From assembly GCA_032717465.1 (NCBI GenBank), contig CM064657.1, forward strand, positions 22,632,468 through 22,696,467: a stretch of 64,000 bases of DNA, written 5' to 3'. The position numbers and the translations under genes are program-made. Positions 1 through 11,928 of this stretch are shown piece by piece. This DNA is from Coenobita brevimanus (Eukaryota > Arthropoda > Malacostraca > Decapoda > Coenobitidae). How positions within the stretch are numbered: position 1 is the stretch's first letter; each line of letters begins with the position of its first letter. Below the pieces are notes generated by a model. The model was not told the DNA's origin and ran no database searches. It saw only the letters and a list, made by a program, of their open reading frames with translations.

Positions 1-925
1 GAGAGAGTATTGATGCAAACAGTAATATATCCCATTAACCCCTTAATAACCTTCGGCACTGAACAACCCTTTACAGTACCGATGTCAGTGATGTCAAGTT
101 AGTGTGAGCAATAAAGAAAACTGAACAATTATGGGGAGGGAACGAAGGTCTCTGGTATGTTTACACGACTCTACGTTACGATTCCAAGAAGTCAGGCGTT
201 CGGTTAATCTCAGATGTTTTCGCTCATTTGGTAAATGCACCGTAACTTTATCAATTTTTCTGTGACTCATAGCGAATCATAGCATGGGTTTAGGAAGCTA
301 AATAACACATTGCTAGGTGAGCCATATGATTATTTTCACATCTCTAAGAAAAATAAATTGATTTCAGAAGAATGGAAGAAACTTGCTCTACATACTCAGA
401 GAGGGATTAAATTTCTTCCATTTTCTTAAAGATGTGAAGATAATCGTCTGGCGCACATAACAATGTGTTATTTAGCTTCCCAAACCCATGCTATGATTTG
501 CTATGATTCAAGGGAGAAATTACAAAGTTACAGTGCATTTACCAAATGGGTGAAAACTTCTGAGATTAACCAACCCCCTGACTGCTTGGAATCGTAGGGT
601 AGAGTCGTGTAAACATACCAGTAGCCTTTGTTCCATTCCCATAATTGTTAACAGTTTTTTCATAGCTCACTAACTCGACATCACTGACATCGGTACTGTA
701 AAGGGTTGTTCAATGCCGGAGGTTATTAAGGAGTTAATAGAATACATTACTGTTTGCATCAATGCTCTCCCTTTCACATGTAAACAAATAAACGAACAAA
801 AGAATGAGTGCTTAATACACGTTTAACTTTCATCAGAAAGACCTTACCAATTCATATTCCTTTACTTTATTTTATGCAATTTTCCGACTATTTTATTTTG
901 TGTTTTGAAAAAGTATTGTATGCAG
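1..925. repeat. Foldback (palindromic) element FB1, copy 1
   Basis: Bases 1-353 are an imperfect reverse complement of roughly 425-765, leaving a loop of about 70 bases. The right arm continues to about 925, pairing with left-arm sequence that lies outside the window here but is visible in copy 2 (29,031-29,985). TTAA occurs at mirror positions in the two arms (35-38 and 734-737), followed by TTAA-element-like termini. No protein is encoded. A transcript would form a long hairpin. The outer boundary on the left is cut by the window start. Confidence 0.85.
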
Positions 926-1202
926 TACTCACTCCAAACATATTTGTAATAATATAAGTAGTGATGAGTTCACCAATACAAGTGATGTACTGAGCTGGTA
1001 GATAATATTCCGTATCAATTTGGCCATCCAGGAAGTGTTATCTGACTTATAGGGCTACTGTGTCATTACACTTGTATATGTTCACTAATTTATATATATG
1101 TTTCAGATTCAGGTATAGTACTTTATTGATTGCAGTATTGTACAGTATACAGTACTCTCTCCTAACACAGTTGTAATACCATAAGTGGTGATGACAGTGT
1201 TC

Positions 1203-1722
1203 TGTCTATCTCTATCTATCTATTGCCAGACGCCTCAATCCCGCTTGGGGTGGCCACAAACAAATCGCCTCCACGTCGCCCTGTCCCCCGCCATTTCACT
1301 GCCCTGCTCCCAACTCACACCCCCCTCTCTCATATACCTCTCCACCCCATTCCTCCATCTCATCCTCGGCCTCCCCCTCCCTCTTCCCCCCTCCACCTCA
1401 CTCACATACACTCTCTTTGTCAGTCTTTCACCCTCCATCCTCTCCATATGGCCAAACCACCTCAATGTGTTCCTCCTAACGCTTCCTATCACATCCACAT
1501 CCACACCACAACGCTCCTTTATATCCTCATTCGTCAGCCTGTCTCTCCATGTGACTCCACAGGCTCCTCTTAAATAACTCATTTCCACTGGTCTCACTCT
1601 TGACTTGTGTCCTTCCAACAACGTCCAAGGTTCACTTTCATACGTTAGAGTTGGTATCACAATACTGTCATGTAGTAACTTTTTCACTTCCATGCTCACT
1701 TCCCTGTTTCTTATTACTGCTT
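1203..1722 (-). mobile_element. LINE A copy A1, 5'-truncated RTE-like element
   Basis: The reverse strand reads the last ~160 codons of the LINE A reverse-transcriptase protein, a short 3' UTR, and a (GATA)n tail that appears as TATC repeats at 1,205-1,223. The empty site survives in the second repeat copy near 30,290, which fixes both junctions to within about four bases. The shared TTC/TTCA at the edges leaves the target duplication unclear. Confidence 0.85.
1235..1722 (-). pseudogene. LINE A C-terminal RT fragment
   Basis: This open frame encodes only the C-terminal end of the LINE A polyprotein: the segment after the RT palm and thumb with the motifs YLRGACGVTWRDRLTN, LRWFGHMERM and GRGRGRPRMRW, ending HPKRD plus stop. 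The catalytic palm (FADD) lies upstream and was never inserted, because reverse transcription stopped early. The frame is intact within the fragment, so the insertion is fairly young, but the piece cannot act alone. Confidence 0.8.
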
Positions 1723-1842
1723 TCACGAATATATTTATGGTACTGAGTGGATAGGTTTTTGATTAATCGGCAAATCCAATTTCTCGGCATCATCACGCTC
1801 CCATAGATGCCAAATAATGGGACTTTTACTGTAATAAGAATT

Positions 1843-3031
1843 ATAACCCAAATTAGAGCTAATTCGCTGGGGTATTAAAATGCTCGATGTTTTTTTCCTC
1901 TCCTTTTGACAGGGACGATTATTTTAAAAAGGAAAGAGCACGAATACCGCTCTGGGGGAAAATATTTCCCTACAGGATGGATGATTAATACAGTGGATAA
2001 GCATTTGATTTTGTTGTTTTAATCTGTTTTTCGCAGAAAATGTAGAATTTGTTAGTTTTTTCTGATTATCCCTACATGGTCTTGGTAAAAAAACATGCAG
2101 CAGGTGGTGTTCATATGAGCTTTACGCTTCATTTTGGTTGACTGTAGACAACTCTGAGTAGTTCAAGAAAACTTGTTGTGGCCAGAGGGTTAAGGTTTTG
2201 TATTTCATGCCCCTGTTAGTACAGTTACAACTCCTGTATTTCATTTTTGCAACTGCCAGACAGTTTCCTTGATGTCAACAAGACCCATCATAGCGAAATG
2301 GTTCATATTGGCATTTCAGAATGATATTTAAAATATGACATTTATTTTATATAATGAAAAAGATAAGCTGTAAAGAGAAAGATCATAGGTGGAACAAAAT
2401 GACCCTTTACTCATAGAAGTTTGGAATATAGATAAGTGGTCAAGTTGTAATGAAATACAGTGTAGGTCACAGACAACATTACTAAATTTATGCATGGCAA
2501 TACAGAGGTAATTATTGTTTAAATTTGAACTTACAGTATTTACCCCTAAATTGCATATTTTTGTTTTATTCAAAGGCCTAAACTACAGTGCAAACAGCAG
2601 TAGTGGTGGGTCAGTTACGGCTGACTCATGGTCATTCCACCGTAACCAGTCATCCATTCTTCACACCTCCTATACAACACCAATGGTATGTACAAGAGAT
2701 CATGCTTCCTAATTTATATACAGTGTGTATATATATATATATGTATATATATAATGGTAAATGTTGTCATATTGAATGAGTGTTACTGTTACCTCCACCA
2801 AAGGGTTTTTGGGTTTGGCTTCATTTGTTTGATTGGCTGTGTCTGTTTGTTTGTTTGTTAGCAACATTATGGAAAACTGTTGGATGGATCTGCTCAAAAT
2901 TTGAAATAATGAATGAAAGCCATCTAAGAAACAGGTGATAACAAATGGACAAAAAGCCCAAAGTGATGAAAAAGAGGAAATGGGGGGATGGTGTAGTCCT
3001 GGTGAAGATATGCACTCTCTTATTGCTCATG
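1843..3031. other. AT-rich spacer, nothing recognised
   Basis: No coding region or recognisable repeat was found. There is a short (TA)n run near 2,725-2,752. The ORFs here are short, low-complexity and mutually overlapping, and look like chance. Confidence 0.5.
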
Positions 3032-3820
3032 TTAACCTGCCACGTGCCAGTGCCATTTTAAAATGGTCTAACAAAAATCTGCGGTCAGTGCCGGTGCTGT
3101 TTTAAAATGGTTTAAAATTAAAACATTCACTGTGACCACATTTTCAAGATTTGTGAGTAAAAATTAGCAGGCATGTATGTTAACTGTTCCTCTTTCATGC
3201 CCCAGGCAGTCAAGGCCAAACACCCACTCACTTCCCCCCTCACGCTTGCGCTGCCTCACTCTGCCTATGTGCCTCACCCAGTGAAGGCATGTTGTAAATA
3301 TTTTCATGTCAGTGAAGGGACTATACATAGTGAAATCAAGTTGTAAATATTTTCTTGTAAATGTAAGAACTGTACACAGTGATGTCAAGCTGTAAACACC
3401 TTCTTGTAAGTGCCAGGACTGTTCATAGTGAAGTCAGGTTGTACCTATCTTCAAGTAAGTGTAAGACAATGCATTCACTTTGAGACAGACATGCAAATTG
3501 TGACAGATGTTGAAGTAATAAGTAGTCAGAAAAGTGTACTGAACATTGCTATACCTTCCCAACATAAATACCTGAGTCTGCCTTACATAGAAAACGGCTT
3601 TCTCCCACCTACGTGGCGAGCATGAGAGAACAAGAATACCTGTATATGAGTATGCAGGACTCAATAAAACCTAATTCTGAGCTTTGGTGAGTATTTTAAT
3701 CGTGAAATTCATTGTTTTCACATCAAAATCTAATATTTTAGCCAATAAGAAAAAGGTCAAAAAATGGTCGGCACGGGGGTAACCAATAGGGCTAAAAATA
3801 GCTGGTACACGGCGGGTTGA
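3032..3820. mobile_element. TTAA-flanked piggyBac-like MITE (candidate)
   Basis: It starts TTAACCTGCCACGTGCCAG (3,032) and the reverse complement of its end reads TCAACCCGCCGTGTACCAG (3,820). The terminal repeats match at about 15 of 19 positions, and one TTAA is mutated to TTGA on the top strand. Length is 789 bp with no transposase. piggyBac-family elements use TTAA targets, so non-autonomous membership is inferred from the ends only. Confidence 0.55.
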
Positions 3821-3967
3821 CACCTGCTGCGCTGTGTCTTTGTAAGGTTGTTTACCTCACATGAGTCATTGTTTTTTAATCACTGTAAACTGAGCTTCAT
3901 ATGAGGCTGGCAGTGTGACCTGTGCAGGGCTTCATTATTCCTCATATGAGGGCTGCAGCTCAGTAAA

Positions 3968-4110
3968 GGTTAAGAGTAAGAGCAGTAGGAATGGGGTTGT
4001 TAAGAAATGTATGTGGGCTGTGTAGGTTGTATTGGATTAACAATCCAGAAATTCTTGAAAAATATGGAGTAGGGATGCTTATTGATCAAAGGGATAGAGA
4101 GTATGTTAGT
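3968..4110 (+). pseudogene. Old LINE C-terminal fragment (weak)
   Basis: The frame reads VRAVGMGLLRNVCGLC, then INNPEILEKYGVG. This resembles the LINE A stretch with RAVEMSYLRGACG and LTNEDIKERCGV at the same spacing. It is diverged, short and flanked by unrelated sequence. A long A run follows at 4,337-4,369. Confidence 0.4.
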
Positions 4111-4332
4111 TACACTGAAATACTGTAGGCAGTATTCCCAGATCATGTTCTCTCATCCTGTTACAATGTAGTAGAAAACAAGTAAAAAAAAAAAAAAAAC
4201 TGCCAAACTCTCATGTATTACCACTAAATCTCCCACCAAATACTAAATTTATTGCTGTATAAGGTATAATATTTAAAAGATAATTTAAATAGTATATACT
4301 GTATCTGACAGATAAATATGGTGCTAGATTAT

Positions 4333-4336
<4 letters not shown>

Positions 4337-4369
<33 letters not shown>
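4337..4369. repeat. Poly-A run, 33 bases
   Basis: This is an uninterrupted A tract. It could be the tail of an unrecognised retroposon to its left, but no body could be identified. Confidence 0.8.
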
Positions 4370-4372
<3 letters not shown>

Positions 4373-4530
4373 TCAAAGTACTCATTCTTTGAAAAATGTA
4401 CATTACAGGAAAGTATGGCACACTACTCCACATCATTTAATCATCATTTTATAAAAGTCTTGCTAGCCTACATGGTATGTGGCACATACTTGTAAACTGG
4501 TTTTACAAATAAAGATATGAAGCAAGACCT

Positions 4531-5463
4531 TTAACCACTAGGCACTGGGCATGGGTAGACCTATCCATGTCCCAGAACCGGGTTATTTTCAGGATAATCT
4601 ATTTTCCCCCCAATATTTTTTTTTTTTTCCCCAAATCAATCACAAATGACAAAAAACACATAAAAAGCACGTACATATTCTCTGTTGGTGATTTGGAGGT
4701 GTCGGTGTGGTGTGAGGGAACCGGTGTGTGGCAGCTGGGCTGAGCATGCTCTAGGTCGTGGTGGTGTGTTAGCGGTATTGGTGGAGGGAAGAGGGATGGT
4801 TATCTCATGCCAAAATAAGTGTTGAGCGTGTATTTGGTTCTCTTACTAATTCACAATGCCGTATGAACACAATATTACAACTAAAATAGCAAAAACACAC
4901 AAGAAAGTAACTAATAAAGATTGGCTCATTTTATGTTTTCTGTGATACTTATTTTCTAACAAATTTATGTCTGTTTATTTATTTGCTATTATTTACACAC
5001 AAATTACATATTATTTCACTGTTCTGAGTAACTCTTGACAGTATGATACTCCCTAAAGTCTGGCTGTGGTCAGTACAAGTGTACTCAAGCACCCATACAC
5101 TCTCCCCCATACCCCTCAGGGCCCCCTAGTAGCCCTCCCCACCACCCAACCCCACCCCTCCTGACCCCTACCCCAACTCTGAACCAGTATCAGCTGGTTC
5201 CAAGGCAACACTCTCCCTACACCGGCCTCCCACCACCCTCCACCACAGCCCTCCTCTCTGCTGGGCTGCCCTCCCACACCCCTGGCCCCGCCCCCGGCCA
5301 GCCAGCATTACCCCGCACACCAGCCATGCTGGGACAATACACTGAGTTCATATGGCGCACTACTAAGTTCAAACATGCCCACGAAAAATTAAAACATCAT
5401 ATGACGTGGACCGTAGGCCTCTACCAACACGTCATATGACGTGGACCGGCACCTAGGGGTTAA
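4531..5463. mobile_element. TTAA-flanked piggyBac-like MITE
   Basis: The left end is TTAACCACTAGGCACTGG and the right end in reverse complement is TTAACCCCTAGGTGCCGG, so 14-15 of 18 positions match and TTAA is present on both sides. Length is 933 bp, with no transposase frame. Near the right end the word CACGTCATATGACGTG-like recurs twice (5,395-5,450), a small palindrome that may be a subterminal binding site. Confidence 0.65.
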
Positions 5464-5504
5464 ACTTCAGAACATGCATATAATTTACTATTGATTTCCA
5501 TTGT

Positions 5505-6286
5505 TTTCTGAGTGAAGACGAAGGGGAGCTGCAAGGCTTGGTGGATGAGTTTGGGAGAGTGTGTAAGAAACGGAATCTAAAGATGAATGTAAGGAAGAGT
5601 AAAGTGATGGTCTTTGAGAGAGGTGAAGTCAGTGAATGTACAGCGAGGTTGGATGGTGAGGAATTGGAAAATGTGAGTATGTTTAAGTACTTGGGTAGTG
5701 TGATGAGTAAGGATGGAGGTTTGGAGGGTGAAGTGCTTGAAAGGGTACAGCAGGGAAGAAAGGTTGCTGGTTCTTTGAAAGCAGTGATAAGAAACAGGGA
5801 AGTGAGCATGGAAGTGAAAAAGTTACTACATGACATTATTGTGATACCAACTCTAACGTACGGAAGTGAAGCTTGGACGTTGTTGGAAGGACACAAGTCA
5901 AGAGTGAGACCAGTGGAAATGAGTTATTTAAGAGGAGCCTGTGGAGTCACATGGAGAGACAGGCTGACGAATGAGAATATAAAGGAGCGTTGTGGTGTGG
6001 ATGTGGATGTGATAGGAAGCGTTATGAGGAACACACTGAGGTGGTTTGGATGGAGGGTGAAAGACTGACAAAGAGAGTGTATGTGAGTGAGGTGGAGGGG
6101 GGAAGAGGGAGGGGGAGGCCGAGGATGAGATGGAGGGATGGGGTGGAGAGGTACATGAGAGAGGGGGGTGTGAGTTGGGAGCAGGGCAGTGAAATGGCGG
6201 GGGACAGGGTGACTTGGAGGCGATTTGTTTGTGGCCACCCCAAACAGGATTGAGGCGTCTGGCAATAGTAGTAGTATAGTAGTAGT
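5505..6286 (+). mobile_element. LINE A copy A2, 5'-truncated
   Basis: This is a 5'-truncated insertion with a perfect 11-bp target duplication, ATTTCCATTGT, at 5,494-5,504 and 6,287-6,297. The tail is TAGTAGTAGTA-like rather than GATA, showing drift of the microsatellite tail. It lies 40 bp right of the 4,531-5,463 MITE. Confidence 0.9.
5538..6253 (+). pseudogene. LINE A RT C-terminal half, frameshifted
   Basis: The frame begins just after the RT palm (VDEFGRVCKKRNLKMNV) and follows the LINE A C-terminal domain: FKYLGSVMSKDG, TLTYGSEAWTLLEGHKSRVR, then YLRGACGVTWRDR. At about 6,050, after LRWFG, some 14-17 bases encoding HVERM are deleted compared with A11. This shifts the remaining GRGRGRPRMRW segment into another frame. 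The RT active site is absent, so this is an inactive fragment. Confidence 0.85.
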
Positions 6287-6297
6287 ATTTCCATTGT

Positions 6298-6800
6298 GAA
6301 CCCATTGAGAAAAAGGTTGTCCATAGTATCAGGGCTGTGATGACTGCAAATAATTTTGGAGGATATGTAAATAATTTTGAAGGATATGTTTCCCTGGCTG
6401 AACACGAGCACTGCATTACCTCTGCTACACTCTGATTCTGACACTCTTTCTTGTACACATGCTGTGATCTCAGGCAGTGAAAAATTAGCTATGCAATACT
6501 CCTACTTCAAGCTTCCTTCTCATTGGTTCATGTCCAACACTGCTGAGTGGTTGAGTCTTCAATAAACACATCTTGTATGGGAGATGGGCTCAGCTTGTCA
6601 CTAATCCTTGGGCCAGATTGCAAGTCCATGTACCCTTGAGATCTGCCTACATGTTACTGTCCCTCCCTCTGTCCTATGCCATCTTAGGCTAAAATGGTTT
6701 CCACGCTAGTTCCATAATGTCTGTTTTAAGGAAATCTTAAAACCACCCCAAAACTACCAAACCTGCAGACTCCCAAAATTTCCTGGAAAAAAAACAAAAG
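6298..6800. other. Unassigned spacer
   Basis: No recognisable gene or repeat was found. It lies between LINE A2 and the degraded LINE B3. Confidence 0.5.
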
Positions 6801-7499
6801 CAAAAACCGGCCAAATTTAGAGGGAAACAGCCAAACATTACAAATGACCCACGTGGTAAAGCAAATATCCTTTTCAGAACATTTGCCAGAAATTCTATTA
6901 TAGAGGAAGTTAGCCAGAATGTCCCAGTACTAGAACTTGACCTTCCTGAAATTGCTGCTCTTAAAATACAGACTAGATACGTTAAATCCATCGTAGACAA
7001 ATTTACCAACCAACAAAACTCCAGGCCCAGATGGAATTCCTCCAGTTGTTTTGAAAAATTGCTCTCCAGAACTTGCTTTTATTCAGCCTATTCAGACTTA
7101 GTTCTTCTGAAGAGAGGTAGTTCCTCTGCCCCTTCTGATTACAGACCAATAGCTATCACATCTTCTCATGGTAAAGTATTTGAAATTGTAATGAATATGC
7201 ACATAAGTTAAACATCTTGAATCCAACAACTTAATTAGTGATAGTGTGGTATTCACCACAAAAGATCCACCATTGATATGCTTAATCTTACTCACACCAT
7301 CCATCAATGGACCAGCATGGAGAAAGTCATGCAGTCGCCCTTGATATTTCTAAAGCTTTTGACAGAGTGTGGCATCATTCCCTGCTATCAGAACTCCCTT
7401 GCTATGGACTAACGTCTTTTGCTCCTCTGATTTCATCATAGCTCAGCGACAGAAAGATGAGAGTAAAAGTTTATAATGTATATTCGAAGTTCCACTCAG
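6800..7499 (+). pseudogene. LINE B3, RT N-terminal half, Jockey-like, degraded
   Basis: Three frames must be joined to read an RT. NKTPGPDGIPPVVLKNC (about 7,010-7,065) is the conserved PGPDGIP block after the linker. DYRPI-like residues are seen as LITDQ near 7,140. [19 protein letters not shown] at about 7,330-7,380 is RT motif A, carrying the first catalytic aspartate. Stops and indels are frequent, making it older than LINE B1 or B2. The motif C (YADD) region is missing where foldback FB2 begins. Confidence 0.7.
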
Positions 7500-8470
7500 T
7501 GGGGGACTTCCGGAAATCATCTGCCACCAGATGTCTCTCAAAGTTAACAGCTTTTCTGTCCCGAGGATCTGAGCACTTGTTCAATTACAGTACAGTACTG
7601 TGATTTTTCTCTGTTGATGTGAGAATTGTGTGGCAAAATATCATCATACATTATTGAAGTATTGAACAAGCTTCATAACAAAATTATAAGAGAATACATT
7701 GCTCTTGTTGTTTTATTTCCCCGAAAATGAATCTCGAATTTTGAAAGCCTGGCACTTATATATTTATTTTCGTCGTTTTTAATCAAGCTGCTACAAAGCT
7801 GAGTTAATTCTTGCCTCGTGAAATGTTCGATAAATATACTGTAGTTTTAGTCAAGCACTTGTTTTGTTTGTGTCAGTCTCTCGTTTGGTGAAAATTTAAC
7901 GATGATGGATTAACTTATTCTACATCAGCGATCTGAGCTCAGAGACAGTCCCTGTCCCAGGATATGATCATGTCTTATCCCCCCAGGAAAACATGCTACC
8001 ACCACTTTCAAATAAGCCATATAATCTTGGAATGTGGACAGTCTCTGAGCTAGGATGGCTGATATAGAATAATTTAATACACATCATTAAATTTCCACCA
8101 AAAGAGAGACCTACTCAAGCAAAACAAGTGTTTGACCAAAACTATAGGATATATCGAACATTTCAGGAGGCTAGAATTAACTCAGCTTTGCAGCAGTTTA
8201 ATTAAAAATGATGAAAAGTAGTATATAAGTATCAGGTTTTTAAAAGTCGGGCTTTGTTCTTGGGGAAATAAAACAAGGAGAGCAATGTATTTCCCCTGTT
8301 ATATATTTGTTACAAAGTTTTTTCAATACATCAGTAGGGTATGATGGTATTTTGCCTCACAGGTTCTCACATCAACGTAGAAAAATCACGGTAATTTAAC
8401 ACATACCCGGGGCTGACAAGCAGTTTAAAATGGTGGCCTCTAGTGGTAGGCAGTTTCACAAGTCCCCCAT
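7500..8470. mobile_element. Foldback element FB2 inside LINE B3
   Basis: The left arm (about 7,500-7,951) is an imperfect reverse complement of the right arm (about 8,035-8,470), roughly 75-80% by eye, with an 83-base loop. The ends begin TGGGGGACTT on both strands. No protein is encoded. It sits between two parts of LINE B3, and the LINE region carrying YADD is absent, so its arrival came with a deletion or two events. Confidence 0.8.
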
Positions 8471-9118
8471 TAATGCTGACCTCAGCAGGACCTCTCATGT
8501 CAGTTCACTTGCTAAAACAACCTCAGAGAAACATGGATTATTGTACAGAGTTTGTAGCTTCTTCATTGATGAACAGTTGGCTATAGTTTATAGGAGTCAA
8601 GTCTGCTCTCAGCTGGAATATTGCTTACCCCTGTGGAGTGGATGTGGAGAGGTTGCACTGAAGAAACTAGACAAAATTCAGAACAAAGCTGTTAGAATAA
8701 TAACCCTGCTATTACATATAAGCTACCTACCCTACAGGTAAGAAGGAATGTTGCCTCCCTTGCATTATTTTACAGATACTTTTATGGCAGATACTCAAAG
8801 TTGCATCCATTGTGCCACCTCTCCATGCTTCCCCTGTGCTACACAGGCATCTGTTGCCCTGATGATTGGAATGTCACACTGCCATATTGCAGAACCTCTT
8901 CCTATCAGAAATCTCTTATTCCCCGAACTGCATCTCTTTGGAACTCACTTGTTGTTTCCTCTTAAATTTCAACCCACAGCTGTTCAAATCCATCTGTTAC
9001 AGATTTATGAATGGAGGACACCAGTAATCTGGTGTATGGATTATTATTATATTTTATTCATTTATTTTTCCTTCCTCTGTTCTGTTACTTTGAAAAATAA
9101 ATAAATAAATGAAAATAA
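8471..9118 (+). pseudogene. LINE B3, RT C-terminal half and 3' end
   Basis: The reading HVSSLAKTTSEKHGLLYRVC, then SQVCSQLEYCLPLWSG and LDKIQNKAVRII (about 8,490-8,700), is the standard region after RT in Jockey-like LINEs (ISSLAKKASKKLG, then IRPCLEYCSHVWGG). A frameshift near 8,740 moves into RNVASLALFYRYFYGR, the homologue of RTVASLSLFYRYFNGHC in LINE B2. The element ends with AAATAAATAAATG-type tail sequence near 9,090-9,118. It continues the 5' part at 6,800-7,499. Confidence 0.75.
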
Positions 9119-9859
9119 AATGTGTGAACACTGATGGTAGGGTTGTTGTTGTCATTCCACATTCATTGGAACATGAACCCAGTGATGTGTAGGAAACCAG
9201 CTCTTTCACAGAGGTGCTTGTGTTTGTCTTTTATTGGGGAGGCTGTGGTGAAGGATTGTCGGTGATTTGGTATTGTCGTGCATGAGGAGAGGAAGCATGG
9301 TGTGGTTTGGTGGGCAGCACTGCAATGTGGGCTTAGTGAATTGTTTGCAGATAGTATTTTGTTTTGGTATGGAAGCAGAGAAGGGTGATGATTGCATGGT
9401 AGTCTGGCTAGGTGCTTTAATTTCTTAAAGGATAGGGTAGTTTCAGAGGGTTTGATATCTGGTGGTGGTTTGTGAAACACACTTTTTGAACAGAGGTTTG
9501 GGATGGATGCGGTGGTTATGAATTTTTATATGCTTTTGTGAAGTGTTGTGTTTATTGAATGAGGGATGCTACTGAGGCTTCCTGTAACCTGTGCTATGTT
9601 GGGAGTTTTTTGATGCAGGTGATGCAACAAAATTTACAAGGACGAAGTGAATCTTGAGCTGAAACAATGAATTGTGTGATTATATTCATATGTTCATTGA
9701 TTGGGAGTAGTTTTGTTACTTGATGCAAGTGATCTATGTTTATGGTCTTTGTACCTTCTGTTATTGTTATTAAGGCTTTTCAATATTTGTGTTGGTAAGC
9801 TGGGCCCACTTATTTTCATTGTTGTTCTAATGAACTGTTTCTAGATAGTTTTATAGATA
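9119..9859. other. Unassigned, interrupted by TG1
   Basis: No confident gene was found. The sequence probably continues at 14,019-14,690 on the other side of TG1, because it stops and restarts at the TA target site. On the reverse strand near 14,590, SSGVP-stop-GFILS resembles the RT block SGVPQG, so this may be a very old LINE in antisense. I could not support it further. Confidence 0.35.
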
Positions 9860-9962
9860 CAGTAATCCTTCATTTATCTGGATGTGCAGTATCCAGGCCT
9901 GTTCAGTATCCAGATACTGGGCTTTGGCTCTGTTAAACCATTATCTGAATTTACTTGCAATT

Positions 9963-11918
9963 CTATCTATCTATATACCTAGGCTACTTCCCCCAAGGAA
10001 AGGGAGGTAGCCGAGACAGGACGACACACTCCCCATTTACTCATTCATTCAAACACATTCATTCGCATCTTAGCCCCAAAGGGGAGAACGGACAGATCCT
10101 CACTGCACCACACCGCACAAGGGTCAACTGCGCAATGCAATCAGTGACATCCGCAGCAGGGCCCGACAGCAGAGCTGGTTTACCCCTGCCACATCATAAC
10201 AGACCCATCCCCTTACCCGCACCTCACCTGACTAGCTGATCAGACCAAATGCGGGAGAATATCCCCTCAGGGCTGCGTCATCACTTATTCATTCACAATT
10301 TCTCTCCATTTATTTCTGTCACGCACAGCCACTCTTCCTTGCTCAACAGACATCCCTCTCGCATCCAGTGCTCTCTTCACACTGTCCATCCATCCTATTC
10401 GTGGTCTTCCTCCCAGCCTTACACCCCTCACATCAGATCTAGTTATCTTTTTCACCAATCGCTTATTATCCATTCTCTCCATATGCCCAAACCATCGCAA
10501 CACCCTCTGCTCAACTCTACCAGCCATCTCCCGAACAACTCCAGTTCTCCTTCGCACTTCATCATTTCGCACCCGATCCATACGCATCACTCCACACATA
10601 CTCCTCAGACACCTCATCTCCATTACATTCAAACTTTTCCTCTCTGCTACACCCATATTCCATGTTTCAGCCCCATATAACGTAGTCGGTACCACAACAC
10701 CCTCATACAGCCTTCTCTTTACGTCCATTCTAAGCGAACGACATTTAAACACTTTTTTCATTCCTCCCAGCACCTTTCCTACTTCATTTATTCTAAACTT
10801 CACTTCTGCATCTATTCTTCCATCCACAGCAACATGTGACCCTAGATATTTAAAACAATCTACCTCCTCAAGCAACTCACCATTCAAAACTATATTCATC
10901 CCCCTGCCATCTACCAACCTCGTACACTTCATCACTTTACTCTTATTCTCATTTACTTTCAGTTTCCTCCTTTCACACACCCTTCCAAACTCCTCTACCA
11001 ACTGTCTCAATCTCTCCTCTGAATCAGTCACCAGTGCAGTATCATCTGCAAACAGCAGCTGCATCAGATTCCACTCTCCACCATCAACATTCACCAGACT
11101 CAGACCTCCACCTAAAACTCTTGCATTCACCTCCCTTACAACACCATCCACGTAAATATTAAACAACCAAGGCGACATCACACATCATTGTCGCAGCCCC
11201 ACTCTCACGGGAAACCAATCACTCACAGCATTTCCCACTCTTACACATGCTCTACTATTTACATAAAAACTTTTCACCCCTTTTAGTAACCTACCATCAA
11301 GTCCATACAATCTTAAAACAGTCCACAAAGCCTCCCTATCAATTCTATCATACGCTTTCCCTAAATCCATAAATGCCCAAAACACATCCTTGCCTTTCGC
11401 TAAATACTTTTCACACACTTGTCTCACAGCAAACACCTAATCAACGCATCCCCTCCCTCTCCTAAAGCCACACTGCTCATCACCAGTCACTCCATCTGTA
11501 CCCTCTCTAACTCTCCTAATTAACACTCTACCATACACCTCACCTACAACACTCAACAGACTTATACCCCTAAAGCTAGTACATTCATACTTATCACCCT
11601 TGCCTTTATACAACGGGACCACACAAGCACTTGCCCAGTCAATTGGCACCATACCTTTCTCAAAGCACACATTCAACAATCTTACTAACCAGTCAACAAT
11701 AGTCACTCCACCACCCTTCAGGCATTCCACAGCACACCCATCCATACCTGCAGCTTTCCCTGTTTTCATCTCCTTTACTGCCTTCTCCACTTCCTCCATC
11801 GTGATCAAAGAATCATTCAACTCTCCCAGCACATTTATTCCTTGCACCCTTCCATCCGCCACAATCTCAGCCACCCTTTCCTCCTCTACATTTAACAATC
11901 TTTCAAAATACTCTGCAA
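9963..11918 (-). mobile_element. LINE A-related copy A3 with 12-bp target duplication
   Basis: The 5'-truncated LINE reads on the reverse strand, with its tail at 9,963-9,978 (TATC/TA repeats) and its truncated 5' end at 11,918. The target duplication TTACTTGCAATT is perfect at 9,951-9,962 and 11,919-11,930. The uninterrupted target is in TG2 near 17,105. The protein differs enough from A5 and A11 to be a separate subfamily, and the 3' UTR is longer (about 320 bases). Confidence 0.92.
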
Positions 11919-11928
11919 TTACTTGCAA
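10285..11928 (-). pseudogene. LINE A3 reverse transcriptase, two stop codons
   Basis: One reading frame of about 548 codons runs from 11,928 to 10,285 with only two nonsense codons. At 11,437-11,439 the expected CAG of VDQVFAV is TAG. At 11,185-11,187 the expected GGA of LRQGCVMSPW is TGA. In order it shows GKAAGMDGCAVE (RT motif 1 region), FRGISLLSV, GFRRGRGCVD, MDLGKAYDRID (motif A), CVMSPWLFNIYVDGV (motif B), FADDTALV (motif C, both aspartates kept), FKYLGSHV and the C-terminal LRWFGHMERM. The N-terminal endonuclease was not inserted. Apart from the two stops this is the best preserved RT of its subfamily here. Confidence 0.9.

Larger units (their letters stand above)
926..1842. repeat. 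Right flank of the FB1-bearing repeat, split by LINE A1
   Basis: Bases 926-1,202 and 1,723-1,842 together match 29,986-30,407 base for base with scattered differences, so FB1 plus this flank is one larger repeat present twice. It ends in ACTGTA, and its reverse complement starts TACAGTAAAAGTCC, which looks like a Tigger/pogo-type terminus. A third partial copy lies at 25,399-25,653. The interruption at 1,203-1,722 is absent from copy 2. Confidence 0.8.
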
